Assembly: GCF_001592365.1 (NCBI RefSeq)
Contig: NZ_BCWU01000007.1
Coordinates: 1-64,000 of the forward strand
Direction: 5' to 3'
DNA length: 64,000 bases
Source: Gordonia hydrophobica NBRC 16057
GTDB lineage: Bacteria > Actinomycetota > Actinomycetes > Mycobacteriales > Mycobacteriaceae
The position numbers and the translations under genes are program-made. Position 1 is the stretch's first letter. Each line of letters starts with the position of its first letter. The notes under the pieces were generated by a model, which worked only from the letters and a program-made list of their open reading frames with translations, made no database searches and was not told where the DNA came from. Positions 8,736 through 17,179 of this stretch are shown here, piece after piece.

Positions 8736-9041
8736 ATGTGCGCAGCCCCCAAGCAGGGTCAGACCCTCCCCGCAGGCGTCGACACCGAGAAGGAGACCGT
8801 CCTGACCGGCCAGGTTCTGGACGGCTCGGGCAACCCGGTCGCAGGCGCCTTCGTGCGTCTGCTCGACGGCACCGGTGAGTTCACCGCCGAGGTCGTCGCA
8901 TCGGCCACCGGCGACTTCCGCTTCTTCGCCGCTCCCGGCAACTGGACGCTCCGCGCGCTCAGCTCGCAGGGCAACGGCGACGTGCAGGTTTCGCCCGAGG
9001 GCCCCGGCGTCCACAACCAGGACGTCACCGTCGCCCGCTGA
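8736..9041 (+). CDS. sseC: SseC-like DUF1416 protein
   Basis: This 101-residue protein of the DUF1416/SseC family has a carboxypeptidase-regulatory-like beta-sandwich pattern (LTGQVLDGSGNPVAGAFVRL). The N-terminus MCAAPKQGQTLP with Cys2 is typical. The start at 8736 follows GAGAGGA. It forms an operon with the upstream sulfurtransferase and is closed by a strong terminator. Its biochemical role is not established; linkage to sulfurtransferases suggests a role in sulfur handling. Confidence 0.9.
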   Translation: MCAAPKQGQTLPAGVDTEKETVLTGQVLDGSGNPVAGAFVRLLDGTGEFTAEVVASATGDFRFFAAPGNWTLRALSSQGNGDVQVSPEGPGVHNQDVTVAR

Positions 9042-9051
9042 TCTCATCACC

Positions 9052-9091
9052 CAGAACCCCGGCCCGCCTCCTGTGGCGGACCGGGGTTCTG
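9052..9091 (+). terminator. Terminator after cysA-sseC
   Basis: Arms CAGAACCCCGG (9052-9062) and CCGGGGTTCTG (9081-9091) pair perfectly over 11 bp, with further G-C pairing inside; TCGTCTC follows. It lies 10 bases after the sseC stop. Confidence 0.8.
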
Positions 9092-9173
9092 TCGTCTCAG
9101 CGTCCACGGCGACCGGACGACGCACGGTAGTAGGCTGAGTCAAGCGCCCGAATCGGACGCGGGAAGGGATGTC

Positions 9174-9674
9174 ATGACAGCACCAGCCACTCTCGCAGAG
9201 GTCCTCACCGTCGAACACCGTGCGATCGACGAGGGCATCGAGAAGTTCGTCGCCGCGTCGCCCGGCGGATCCGTCCAGGAGTGGGCCGCACCGCTCGTCG
9301 ACTCGATGGACGCGCTGCGTCGGCACATCTACCTCGAGGAGGAGCTCGTCTTCCCGCAGCTCCGGACCGGTCCGCTGATGATGCCGATCATGGTGATGCT
9401 GACCGAGCACGGCGAGATGTGGCGCCGGATGGCCGCGCTCGACGCGAAGCTCGCGTCCGACGGCGTCGACCAGGAGCCCCACCGCAGCGAGGCGGTGGCC
9501 GCCTGCCGGGAGATGCTGGAACTCCTCGACAGCCACAACGGCAAAGAAGAGCCGATCATCTACCCGCACCTCGACTCCGACATGGACGACGACTCCCAGG
9601 CCTTCCTCCGCGACTTCCTCACCGACGGCACCACCCCCGACGGCTGGGAGTGCGAGCGCGCCGCCGCCAGATAG
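9174..9674 (+). CDS. Hemerythrin-like (HHE) domain protein
   Basis: This 166-residue protein has an HHE-type four-helix bundle. Candidate diiron ligands are His15 (TVEHRAID), His51 and Glu55 (RRHIYLEEEL), His79 (TEHGEMW), His118 (DSHNGKEEP) and Glu122. Such proteins bind oxygen or nitric oxide, or sense or repair Fe centres; the exact role here is unknown. The start follows GGAAGGGA, and a TAGGCT -10-like box is at 9131-9136. It is convergent with the monooxygenase operon and begins the accessory block that interrupts the conserved sseC-nitrobindin gene order. Confidence 0.85.
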   Translation: MTAPATLAEVLTVEHRAIDEGIEKFVAASPGGSVQEWAAPLVDSMDALRRHIYLEEELVFPQLRTGPLMMPIMVMLTEHGEMWRRMAALDAKLASDGVDQEPHRSEAVAACREMLELLDSHNGKEEPIIYPHLDSDMDDDSQAFLRDFLTDGTTPDGWECERAAAR

Positions 9675-9698
9675 TCGCGGGTATCCGCGTAGTGCAAC

Positions 9699-9745
9699 GG
9701 GATCCGCGTAGTTCTGCGCGTTCTCCGGCGGGTTACGCGGATCCC
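9699..9745. terminator. Inverted repeat between convergent genes
   Basis: GGGATCCGCGTA (9699-9710) pairs perfectly with 9734-9745. A third partial copy (TATCCGCGTAGT) sits just upstream near 9682. It lies between the hemerythrin-like gene and the reductase gene and can act as a bidirectional terminator; it overlaps no coding sequence. Confidence 0.5.
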
Positions 9746-9749
9746 CTAC

Positions 9750-10832
9750 CTACCGCTTGATGAGCGGGCTGCGGACGACATGGGCGCCGTTGGCGCGGTC
9801 AGCAGCGTCGAAGAAGTCCTCGCGGTAGATGTCGCGCGGGAAGAGACGCGCCTTCATCAAGGCACGCATCGTGTCCTCCACCATCGCAGGGTTGCCGCAG
9901 ATGTAGGCGACGTTGCCCCCGGCTCGAGGGAAGTCCTCGGTGAGCAGCGCGGGGACGCGCCCCTGCCGGCCGTCGCACTCCTCCCGCGAGACGGCGGGTC
10001 GGTACGAGAACCAGTCTCGTTCGTCTGCGACCTGCTCGAACCACTCGCGGTCGTAGAGTCCGTTCTCCAGGGCGACGCCGTGGTACATCACCACCTCGTG
10101 CTCCCATTCGCCGTCCTCATCCTCGATCGCCATCACTGTCTTGAGGATCGAGACCAAGGGCGCCAGACCCGTCCCGCTCCCGAGCAGCAGCAGCGGCTTG
10201 TCCCGATCCGGGCGGAAGTAGAACTTGCCGTACGGACCGGACAGCGTGACCACGTCGCCGACGGCCAGCCGGTCGAACACCCACCCGGCCGTCGCAGCAC
10301 CATTCTCGGTGCGCTTGATGTGCAGCTCCACGCGGCCGCGCTCATGCGGAGCATTGGCGATCGAGTAGGGCCGGTCGTCGCCGTCAGGCAGATTCAGCTG
10401 CACGTACTGCCCGGCATTGAAGTCCATCGGCTCGTCCAGGTCGACGACGAGTCGCCGAACGTCGGGTGCGATCTCGTCGAGCACCGCGACCGTGCCAGAG
10501 AAATCGCGGACCGGATACATGGTGATCCCCTCCTCGATCTCCACGTCGCCCTCGATGACCACGTCCTCACGCGGCGTTGCGACGCACATCAGTGCGGCGC
10601 CCTCCGCGCGTTCGCTCTCCAGCAGCGCGTACGGCGACGCGTCGCCGTAATCGATCGCACCCTCGAGCACCTCGGCCTTGCAGGTTCCGCAGGTCCCGTG
10701 GGTGCAGGCGTGTGGCAGCCACACGCCGTTGCGCAGACAGGCGTCCAGGATCGACTGGTCCTCACGGCACTGCAGCTCCGTGCCGAGCGGTTCTACCGTG
10801 ATGGTGTGCGTTGTGGTGGTGTCAGTCGTCAT
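9750..10832 (-). CDS. Monooxygenase reductase component (DmpP/phenol hydroxylase P5 type)
   Basis: This 360-residue electron-transfer protein passes electrons from NADH to the diiron oxygenase. The N-terminal plant-type [2Fe-2S] domain has Cys43, Cys48 and Cys51 (PHACTHGTCGTC) and Cys83. The FAD-binding motif RPYS is at residues 154-157 and the NAD-binding loop GSGTGLAP near residue 217. Length and domain order match DmpP and related reductases. It is the last gene of the operon, 15 bases after the P4-like gene. The family includes toluene, phenol and alkene monooxygenase reductases, so the sequence does not fix the substrate. Confidence 0.92.
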   Translation of the reverse strand: MTTDTTTTHTITVEPLGTELQCREDQSILDACLRNGVWLPHACTHGTCGTCKAEVLEGAIDYGDASPYALLESERAEGAALMCVATPREDVVIEGDVEIEEGITMYPVRDFSGTVAVLDEIAPDVRRLVVDLDEPMDFNAGQYVQLNLPDGDDRPYSIANAPHERGRVELHIKRTENGAATAGWVFDRLAVGDVVTLSGPYGKFYFRPDRDKPLLLLGSGTGLAPLVSILKTVMAIEDEDGEWEHEVVMYHGVALENGLYDREWFEQVADERDWFSYRPAVSREECDGRQGRVPALLTEDFPRAGGNVAYICGNPAMVEDTMRALMKARLFPRDIYREDFFDAADRANGAHVVRSPLIKR

Positions 10833-10847
10833 CGCAGGGTCTTCCCG

Positions 10848-11174
10848 TCAGGCCGTGGTGAATTTCAGGAGCGCCTTGTGCCCGATGCCCAGCTCCGTCA
10901 GCGACGCGGATCCGTCACCGGGATCGAGCGCGTCGTCGAAGAGCTGCCAGTCGGTGATCGAAGACGGCTCGAAGTCCGGATCCGACGCCGCCCACGGGTT
11001 CACGATCTCGGCGACGAAATCGTTGAAGCTCATGGCCTGGGGCGCACGGAAGCACGCCGCCGAGCAGAACAGCGGGTTGCCGCGCCAGTGCACGTACAGC
11101 AACTGGTCCTCCCCGAAGATCTCCGCGCGGTCGGCCGCAGGGTACTTGTACTCGTAAAGGGCCTTGACAGCCAT
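10848..11174 (-). CDS. Phenol hydroxylase subunit P4 (DmpO-like)
   Basis: This 108-residue protein shows the P4 pattern VKALYEYKYPAADRAEIFG followed by QLLYVHWRGNPLFCSA. In the Dmp system DmpO is the small subunit of the three-part hydroxylase. It starts 3 bases after the stop of the large subunit, so the two are translationally linked. Its presence, with a DmpP-type reductase, points to the phenol hydroxylase subgroup of soluble diiron monooxygenases rather than to propane or methane monooxygenases. Confidence 0.9.
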   Translation of the reverse strand: MAVKALYEYKYPAADRAEIFGEDQLLYVHWRGNPLFCSAACFRAPQAMSFNDFVAEIVNPWAASDPDFEPSSITDWQLFDDALDPGDGSASLTELGIGHKALLKFTTA

Positions 11175-11177
11175 GTC

Positions 11178-12731
11178 TCACGCCTCCTGGGTCTCGGTGT
11201 CGTCGGTGCTGGGGCTGCTGGAATGCCATTCCTGCCAGGAGACGTGATCGGGTGAACCCTTGTACTCACCGTTGTCGCCGTCCTGGATCCCGTACCACTC
11301 GAGTACTTCGGGGACCGTCGGTCCACCGCAGTTGCCTTGGTAGATCTGGTGAACCGGCAGCCAGGCCTGCACGTATTTCTCGGGCTCCCGTTCAAAGATC
11401 CACTGACATCCGTCACTGCAGGTGTGGTAAGTCTCGCCTTCGTAGTCGCTGTGACGGAAGGAGATCGTCGTCGGGTCGCCCGGCTCGGTGAACGCCATCG
11501 GCACCTGGCACACCTGACACAGCTGAGGGAGCCCCTGGAAGAAGACGCGACCGCCGTCGGCCTCGATCTTCCGGTGCTTCTCCCAGTTGGGCCCGTAGTG
11601 GGTGTCGAAGGTGTCGCCGTACTGCTCCGACAGCCATGCCATGTGGTCCGGCGTCGGGACCTGCGTGGTGAACGACGCTGCGAACGAGAAGTTGTGCAGG
11701 ATCTTGTAGACCTCGTGCGAAAGCTTGTCCTTCTCCGCGATCGCGTCCTCGACGTGTCGCGGCGGGCGGATGCCGTAGAACTCCAGGTCTGGGAACAGCC
11801 CGCCGAGCATCTGCTCCTCGAAGTACAGCTCGAACGCCTCCTTCCAGCTCATCACCGGTTTCGGAAGCATGTAATCCATCATTCCGGCCACCAGCGCCGA
11901 CATCCGGTATGCCCGCCAGAACCACTTGTCGATCCAATCCTGGATGATCGGAACGTTGTCCTCGTCCTGCTCCAGCAGGAATTTGATGGCTTCCAGCCCC
12001 AGCGTCATGTGGCGGCTCTCGTCCGACTGCGCCGAGAAACCGAACGACATGGTCGGCATATCGCCGTTGAAACTCGCGCCCGACATGAACGGCACGAACA
12101 GCAGGTTGGTCAGCAAGTACTCGAAGCTGAACGAGATCGAGATCAGGAACTCGAACGGACCGGCGGTCATCGCATCGTCGAACAACGACTTCGGAACCGA
12201 CAGGTACCAGACGCGGTCGTGCATCTGCGACCACGAGTGGAAGCCCGAGTAGTACTTGTTATAGTTGCTGATGGTGTGGACCTGCGTCTGACAGTGACGC
12301 AGTTCGTCGACGCTCTGACAGAGCGCTGCGAACCGTGGTGCCGGGCCTTCGAGGTACCGCGCAAGGTATGCGAAATGGCGGTGCGCCTGATATTCGAGCG
12401 GCGTGACGCCCTGGATGAACAACTTGATCGCATTCAGGTACGACGCGTCCGAGACTGTCAGGTGCCCCTGACTCTGCGCAAAGCCGTCGAGCACCGCATA
12501 CAGGCGCTTGTCCTTCTCCGCCTGATACTTGTAGTACGCGTCGACGGTCAGCCGGAACGGATCCTCCCAGCCGTCCCAGTCGTGGATCTTGATGCCCTCA
12601 TAGCGGGTGTACGGGTACAGCGTGTCGTGATCGACGTACGACGGTTCCCAGTCGAGGTCGCGTGTCAGAGCCGAGTAGCGCTGTTTGAGTGGAAGCTTTT
12701 TGGCGCGTTTCGGAGTCGCTGCGGTGGTCAT
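11178..12731 (-). CDS. Diiron monooxygenase oxygenase alpha subunit (DmpN/P3-like)
   Basis: This 517-residue catalytic subunit shows all six expected diiron ligands: Glu113 (PLEYQAH), Glu143 and His146 (DELRH), Glu204 (FSFEYLL), Glu238 and His241 (DESRH). The C-terminal part has a four-cysteine YHS-like metal site (CQVCQVPMAF and CSDGCQWIF), typical of phenol hydroxylase P3 subunits. It hydroxylates an aromatic or related hydrophobic substrate with O2. The neighbouring genes supply every other component. The substrate is probably phenolic or aromatic but cannot be read from sequence alone. Confidence 0.93.
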   Translation of the reverse strand: MTTAATPKRAKKLPLKQRYSALTRDLDWEPSYVDHDTLYPYTRYEGIKIHDWDGWEDPFRLTVDAYYKYQAEKDKRLYAVLDGFAQSQGHLTVSDASYLNAIKLFIQGVTPLEYQAHRHFAYLARYLEGPAPRFAALCQSVDELRHCQTQVHTISNYNKYYSGFHSWSQMHDRVWYLSVPKSLFDDAMTAGPFEFLISISFSFEYLLTNLLFVPFMSGASFNGDMPTMSFGFSAQSDESRHMTLGLEAIKFLLEQDEDNVPIIQDWIDKWFWRAYRMSALVAGMMDYMLPKPVMSWKEAFELYFEEQMLGGLFPDLEFYGIRPPRHVEDAIAEKDKLSHEVYKILHNFSFAASFTTQVPTPDHMAWLSEQYGDTFDTHYGPNWEKHRKIEADGGRVFFQGLPQLCQVCQVPMAFTEPGDPTTISFRHSDYEGETYHTCSDGCQWIFEREPEKYVQAWLPVHQIYQGNCGGPTVPEVLEWYGIQDGDNGEYKGSPDHVSWQEWHSSSPSTDDTETQEA

Positions 12732-12755
12732 GTGATGTCTCCTCGTAACCTCTGG

Positions 12756-13040
12756 TCAGTGTTCCCAGGCGACGACGATCTGGTCGTCGTCCCATTCGGC
12801 GAAGTTGCCGGTGTAAGTGACGATGGCGAGTTGGAACTCGCCGGTCTCCCACTCGCGGCCCAGCTGGGCCTCCACGGATTCACGGTTGATGACGATCTGG
12901 CCGGGCGCGGACAGCTTCACCAGGCCGGGCAGCCTGCGCATCTCGACGTCCGGGTTGTCCGCCCGGATGGCCGCGATGATCGCGCGGTTCTCGTCAGACT
13001 CCTGCATGTCGATGCCCACGGGACGGGCTGCAGCGGTCAT
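12756..13040 (-). CDS. MmoB/DmpM-family regulatory (effector) protein
   Basis: This 94-residue cofactorless effector is needed for catalysis by soluble diiron monooxygenases. The sequence VGIDMQESDENRAIIAAI and the ending FQLAIVTYTGNFAEWDDD fit the family. I chose the ATG at 13040 because it overlaps the stop of the upstream oxygenase gene as ATGA; a longer frame upstream is only the antisense-like extension of that gene. Confidence 0.9.
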   Translation of the reverse strand: MTAAARPVGIDMQESDENRAIIAAIRADNPDVEMRRLPGLVKLSAPGQIVINRESVEAQLGREWETGEFQLAIVTYTGNFAEWDDDQIVVAWEH

Positions 13041-13987
13041 GCCGGCACCTCCGCTCCCACGGCGCCGTCGACGACGGCGGTCAGCGCTCCGACCGCCTCC
13101 GCTGCGCGGGCGCCCCATTCGGCGTCGATCCGGTCCAGAGTCGCGATGTTGGCCTCGCCGTGTTCGGGATCGGTGCGCCAGGATTTGATCAGCGAGTCGA
13201 GCCATTTCCGCTGGTCGGCGAACCAGGTGGTCAGGTATTGCGCGACCAGGCTGTATGCTCCCGCGCCGCCGAGCAGCGCACGGTCGTCGAGGCCGCTGTA
13301 GAGGGCCGGGTACAGGACCTTGTCGACGGCGTCGATCGCGAGAAGGCCCTCAGCCCAGTCCTCGACAATCATGATCTCTTCGACGAGCCGACGCAGCGGC
13401 TGAAGGTGGTCGGCACCCATCCACTGGGCCTTGGCCGCTTTGAGCACATCGACGGTGCCGACCCCCGCGGCGATCCCAATGCGCGAGAGCATCTGTGCGT
13501 TCCCGATGCGGTCGAAGGCTGCGAAGCTCGCGCACTGCGAGAGGGAGGTGCCGTACGCGAACCGCGATCCGGCCACGCTCACCAGTTGCGCTCCCGCTTC
13601 GTAATGGCGAAGCGGAACGACCACGTCGGCGACCACGCGGCGCCAGCCCTCCGGCAGTTTGGCGAGCAGCTCGCGGCTCTCCAAGTAGCCGAGAGTCTTG
13701 CCGAACTCGTCATGCAGCGCGGCCCGGTTGGTGACGTAAGGCGTGTAGTAGAACTGCCTCGGATCGGCGAACGTGTACGGATCGGTGAGCTTGAGCGCGC
13801 TGTAATTCGCGTCGTACAACTCGTGGTCGGGCGTCCACGTGGGCCGGTAGTGGAAGTTCTCCCGCGGCTCGATGTCGAGGGTGGCCTCCTGATAGCGGGT
13901 CGCCGGCTCGTCGCCGAACCGCTCGATGATGTTTTGGTACGTCTGCCGTTTCGGTTCGATGGTCTGGTAGCGCAATTCGAATTGCAT
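13037..13987 (-). CDS. Diiron monooxygenase beta subunit (DmpL/P1-like)
   Basis: This 316-residue ferritin-like beta subunit of the hydroxylase lacks a complete iron site, as is normal for this component. It begins MQFELRYQTIEPKRQTYQNI and contains the family stretch TWTPDHELYDANYSALKL. The start at 13987 follows CGGGAGAC. The large subunit, effector, P4 and reductase follow in the standard L-M-N-O-P order. Confidence 0.9.
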   Translation of the reverse strand: MQFELRYQTIEPKRQTYQNIIERFGDEPATRYQEATLDIEPRENFHYRPTWTPDHELYDANYSALKLTDPYTFADPRQFYYTPYVTNRAALHDEFGKTLGYLESRELLAKLPEGWRRVVADVVVPLRHYEAGAQLVSVAGSRFAYGTSLSQCASFAAFDRIGNAQMLSRIGIAAGVGTVDVLKAAKAQWMGADHLQPLRRLVEEIMIVEDWAEGLLAIDAVDKVLYPALYSGLDDRALLGGAGAYSLVAQYLTTWFADQRKWLDSLIKSWRTDPEHGEANIATLDRIDAEWGARAAEAVGALTAVVDGAVGAEVPA

Positions 13988-14030
13988 CGATGTCTCCCGG
14001 TTGTGGGTTGGCTGCGGTGGGTGGGGTGTG

Positions 14031-14423
14031 TCAGTTGCCTGCGATGAGTTCGAGGACCAGCGCGGCCATCTCGTCCTCACCCGCCAGGCGTCGTGAGGTG
14101 TGAACGCCACGGACGACGAGCTCCGCGGTCGCAGTGTGTCCGGAGACGACGGTCTCGATCCGCGCGGTTCGATCGGCGTAGTCGAGGGTGAAGGCGAGGG
14201 CGCCGACACCGGTCTCGTCGGTGAGACCGAGCACTCCGACAGCGTCGTCATTGCCTGCGAGGACCGCGTTGGCCTCGCTGACCAGTTGCTCGGCGAGCGA
14301 ACGGATGATGACCTGCGTGTCGGCAGCGTGCGCGACAGCCACCTCTTCGCTCGGCAGGGTCTGCGGCGCCGATATCGCACCGCCGTCGAGCAGGTCCTGC
14401 ACCTGGTGCATGAACGGGGTCAT
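14031..14423 (-). CDS. Unrecognised first gene of the monooxygenase operon
   Basis: This 130-residue protein (MTPFMHQVQDLLDGG) is acidic and mostly alpha/beta in pattern, with no metal motif, signal or membrane segment. The start at 14423 follows GGAGGAG with good spacing, and the gene ends 43 bases before the beta-subunit gene. It occupies the slot of dmpK (assembly factor P0) in proteobacterial operons, but I see no similarity to DmpK. It may be a functional replacement or an unrelated accessory protein. No function is assigned. Confidence 0.75.
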   Translation of the reverse strand: MTPFMHQVQDLLDGGAISAPQTLPSEEVAVAHAADTQVIIRSLAEQLVSEANAVLAGNDDAVGVLGLTDETGVGALAFTLDYADRTARIETVVSGHTATAELVVRGVHTSRRLAGEDEMAALVLELIAGN

Positions 14424-14523
14424 TCCATCTCCTCCACTGTGTGGCATGAAGCATCGTTATCGAGCGATGAGATGAGCATCACACAGTATTGGGGGGCTGT
14501 GAAGTATTAGAAATACCCTTATT

Positions 14524-14540
14524 AAGACTAAGGAAGTCTT
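14524..14540. repeat. Inverted repeat between LysR gene and monooxygenase operon
   Basis: AAGACT-AAGGA-AGTCTT is a perfect 6-bp inverted repeat that touches the LysR stop codon. It lies at the far end of the 116-base region (14424-14539) that must contain the monooxygenase promoter. It could be an operator or a weak terminator; nothing else stands out in this AT-richer stretch. Confidence 0.35.
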
Positions 14541-15457
14541 TATGGGTTCCCGGTCAGATCAACCTCCGGCAACACCCGATACAGACAAGCCAGCACCCGC
14601 TCCAGATCGGGCGACGGCGGCTCGTCGCGCATCGCCATCGCCAGTTCGACGGTCGGCACTTCACCCGCCAGGGGGACGTAGACCGCGCCGGTGATCTGCA
14701 GCTGTTGCACCGACTGCGGCACCAGCGCAACGCCGAGGCCTGCGGCGACGAATGACACCAGCGTGGCGGTCTCCCCCACCTCATGACGGATCACCGGCCG
14801 GAAACCGGCGCGCTGACACGCGTCGATCACGACCTCGAAGACGACGGACCGATTGAAACCGGAGTAGGCGACGAAGACCTCGTGTTCCAGATCCGCCACC
14901 TCGAGCGACGTGCGGGTCGCCAGCGGATGCGAGTGCGGAACCACCGCGACCATCGGTTCCGCGCCGACCACTTCGTAGCGCAGCCGACGGTCGTGCACCG
15001 GCGGCCGGAGGAAGCCGAGGTCGATGACGCCGTCGTGCAGCGCCGCCGCCTGCTGCGGCGTGAGCATCTCACCGTGGAGGTCGAGGTCGATGTCCGGAAG
15101 CTCGGCACGCAGACGACGCGCCATCGCGGGCAGCAGGTGATAGGTCGCCGAGCCGGTGAAGCCGATCGAGACCCGACCGATCTCCCCGCCCGCGATCCGC
15201 ACCGCCTCATCGGCGGCCGCGTCGACCGACGCGAGGATCTCCTTGGCGCGCTCCAGATAGCGCTGCCCCGCCGCCGTCAACTCCACCCTGCGGGTGGAAC
15301 GGTTCAGCAGAGTGACGCCGAGGTCCTCCTCGAGTTGCTTGATCTGCTGCGAGAGCGGCGGCTGCGCGATGTGCAGGCGCTGCGCAGCACGCCCGAAATG
15401 ACACTCCTCCGCCACCGCGACGTAGTACCGCAAGTGCCTGAGTTCCACCGAGACCAC
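14540..15457 (-). CDS. LysR family regulator (CatR/BenM-like)
   Basis: This 305-residue LysR-type regulator has a typical N-terminal winged helix (MVSVELRHLRYYVAVAEECH, ARLH-type recognition helix AQPPLSQQIKQLEEDLG) and a C-terminal effector domain. It most resembles regulators of aromatic catabolism by general features. It sits between the CoA-transferase genes and the monooxygenase operon, all on the same strand, so it could control either. The start could also be the GTG three codons downstream. Confidence 0.88.
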   Translation of the reverse strand: MVSVELRHLRYYVAVAEECHFGRAAQRLHIAQPPLSQQIKQLEEDLGVTLLNRSTRRVELTAAGQRYLERAKEILASVDAAADEAVRIAGGEIGRVSIGFTGSATYHLLPAMARRLRAELPDIDLDLHGEMLTPQQAAALHDGVIDLGFLRPPVHDRRLRYEVVGAEPMVAVVPHSHPLATRTSLEVADLEHEVFVAYSGFNRSVVFEVVIDACQRAGFRPVIRHEVGETATLVSFVAAGLGVALVPQSVQQLQITGAVYVPLAGEVPTVELAMAMRDEPPSPDLERVLACLYRVLPEVDLTGNP

Positions 15458-15517
15458 CGATCCGTATTCCGGCCTCGACTGTAGACGCCTGCCGAGGGTC
15501 GCAGGCGTCGATCGACG

Positions 15518-16189
15518 TCAGTCCGCGGAATGGATGCGCGCAAGCAGCGCCGCGGGCTCCTCACCGAAGGTCTCGACGATCTGCGCGCCGCCCGAGCCGA
15601 GCTCGATGATGGCCTCGGGCGCGTAGACCCGATTGACGCATCCGACGCCGGTCAACGGATAACTGCACGACGGCACCAGCTTGGCGTCGCCGTTGCGGGC
15701 GAACAGCGTCATCATCACGAAGACCTGCTTGGCGCCGATCGCCAGATCCATCGCGCCGCCGACGGCGGGAATGGCGTCGGGCGCCCCGGTGCTCCAGTTG
15801 GCGAGATCGCCGTCGAAGGACACCTGGAAGGCGCCCATCACACAGACGTCGAGGTGCCCGCCGCGCATCATCGCGAACGAGTCGGCGTGGTGGAAGTACG
15901 ACGCGCCCGGCAGCTCGGTGACCGGAACCTTGCCCGCGTTGGTGAGGTCGAGATCCACGTCGTCGCCCCGAGCCTGCGGACCCATGCCGAGCATGCCGTT
16001 CTCGGTGTGCAGTGTGACGGCGCTCTCGGGCGAGAGATGGTCGGAGATCTGCGTCGGACGGCCGATCCCGAGGTTGACGTACGAGCCGGCCGGAATGTCG
16101 GAGGCGATGCGCGCAGCGAGTTGGTCCATCGTCAACGGTGCGTCGCCGCCGCGTCGGGCGTCGGGTGCGAGGGTCAGCGGAGTGTTCAT
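15518..16189 (-). CDS. pcaJ: 3-oxoacid CoA-transferase subunit B (PcaJ-like)
   Basis: This 223-residue subunit carries the catalytic glutamate in HTENGMLGMGP. Together with the A subunit it transfers CoA from succinyl-CoA to a 3-oxoacid such as 3-oxoadipate. The ATG at 16189 overlaps the A-subunit stop as ATGA; a longer frame continues upstream only as an overlap. Substrate choice (3-oxoadipate versus acetoacetate) is inferred from the nearby aromatic monooxygenase and LysR genes. Confidence 0.85.
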   Translation of the reverse strand: MNTPLTLAPDARRGGDAPLTMDQLAARIASDIPAGSYVNLGIGRPTQISDHLSPESAVTLHTENGMLGMGPQARGDDVDLDLTNAGKVPVTELPGASYFHHADSFAMMRGGHLDVCVMGAFQVSFDGDLANWSTGAPDAIPAVGGAMDLAIGAKQVFVMMTLFARNGDAKLVPSCSYPLTGVGCVNRVYAPEAIIELGSGGAQIVETFGEEPAALLARIHSAD

Positions 16190-16887
16190 CGTGCGCCCTC
16201 CACGGCGAATCGGCGGGTCGGGGTGGCGATGACGCGGTCGACGTAAATCCCGGGGGTCACCACGCTCTCGGGATCCAGCGCGCCCACGTCGAGGATCTCC
16301 TCCACCTGGACGATGGTCGTGGCGGCGGCGGTGGCCATCACAGGACCGAAGTTGCGAGCGGTCTTGCGGTAGACCAGGTTGCCCGCCCGGTCGGAGCGGT
16401 GGGCGCCGATCAGTGCGACGTCGCCCTTGATCGGATATTCGAGCAGGTAGGTACGCCCGTCGATGACCCGCGTCTCCTTCCCCTCTGCGATCGGCGTGCC
16501 GACGGCCGTCGGACAGTAGAACGCGCCGATGCCCGCGCCTGCCGCGCGCATCCGCTCGGCCAGATTGCCCTGGGGAACCACTTCCAACTCGATCCTGCCC
16601 TCGCGATACAGACCGTCGAAGACCCACGAGTCGGACTGACGAGGAAACGAGCAGAGAATCTTGCGGACGCGACCGGTCGCCAGCAGCGCGGCGAGTCCGT
16701 GGTCACCGTTGCCCGCGTTGTTGCTCACGATGGTGAGATCCTTGGCGCCCTGCCGGATCAGCGCGTCGATGAGGTCGAAGGGCATGCCGGCCAGACCGAA
16801 GCCGCCGACCAAGACGGTGGCACCGTCCGAGATTCCCGCGACGGCCTCGTCGGCGTCGCCGCAGAACACAGTGGCACTCACGGGCAC
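16186..16887 (-). CDS. pcaI: 3-oxoacid CoA-transferase subunit A (PcaI-like)
   Basis: This 233-residue A subunit shows GGFGLAGMPFDLIDAL, SNNAGNGDHGLAALL and YRKTARNFGPVMATAA, the usual marks of the family. It is the first gene of the pcaIJ-like pair. The upstream region (16888-17067) is about 180 bases, contains an AT-rich stretch around 16940-16980 likely to be the promoter, and has no recognised operator. Confidence 0.87.
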   Translation of the reverse strand: MPVSATVFCGDADEAVAGISDGATVLVGGFGLAGMPFDLIDALIRQGAKDLTIVSNNAGNGDHGLAALLATGRVRKILCSFPRQSDSWVFDGLYREGRIELEVVPQGNLAERMRAAGAGIGAFYCPTAVGTPIAEGKETRVIDGRTYLLEYPIKGDVALIGAHRSDRAGNLVYRKTARNFGPVMATAAATTIVQVEEILDVGALDPESVVTPGIYVDRVIATPTRRFAVEGAR

Positions 16888-17067
16888 ACTCCTTATCGCA
16901 GGTGAGAGAGCTGTCCCCTACGACGGTATGGCCTCCGATTCATACTGGCAATTACTCATTTACCGCCTATTGATAGCTGTTGAGTGTCACGGCCGCTCGA
17001 GGCTGAGCCGGGCTGTGATCTAGCGTGCACTCGACGGACTCGGTTCTGTCCGCGCACTGCGGGGCTG

Positions 17068-17073
17068 TAGTAT
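17068..17073 (+). promoter_or_regulatory. -10 box TAGTAT of a leaderless GTG transcript
   Basis: TAGTAT lies exactly 7 bases before the GTG at 17081, placing the transcript start at the start codon. Confidence 0.5.
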
Positions 17074-17080
17074 CAGCAAC

Positions 17081-17179
17081 GTGGTCCTCTTCTTTGAAAT
17101 CCTGTTGGGATTGGCTTCGCTGCTGATCATCTGGTTCGCGCTGTACACGGTCTACAGACTGGTCAACGACGAGTCATGA
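17081..17179 (+). CDS. 32-residue membrane microprotein
   Basis: The GTG frame encodes [20 protein letters not shown] and ends [10 protein letters not shown], a single hydrophobic helix with a charged C-terminus. Its TGA overlaps the ATG of the nitrobindin-like gene (ATGA), so the two should be translated together. The promoter is positioned for a leaderless message. It is too short for most gene callers. Topology would place the short tail in the cytoplasm. Function is unknown. Confidence 0.6.
   Translation: MVLFFEILLGLASLLIIWFALYTVYRLVNDES

Noticed and set aside
9750..14423. Propane or methane monooxygenase identity
   Set aside because: The P4-like subunit, DmpP-type reductase and L-M-N-O-P order fit phenol hydroxylases; propane monooxygenases have a different gene order and no P4.
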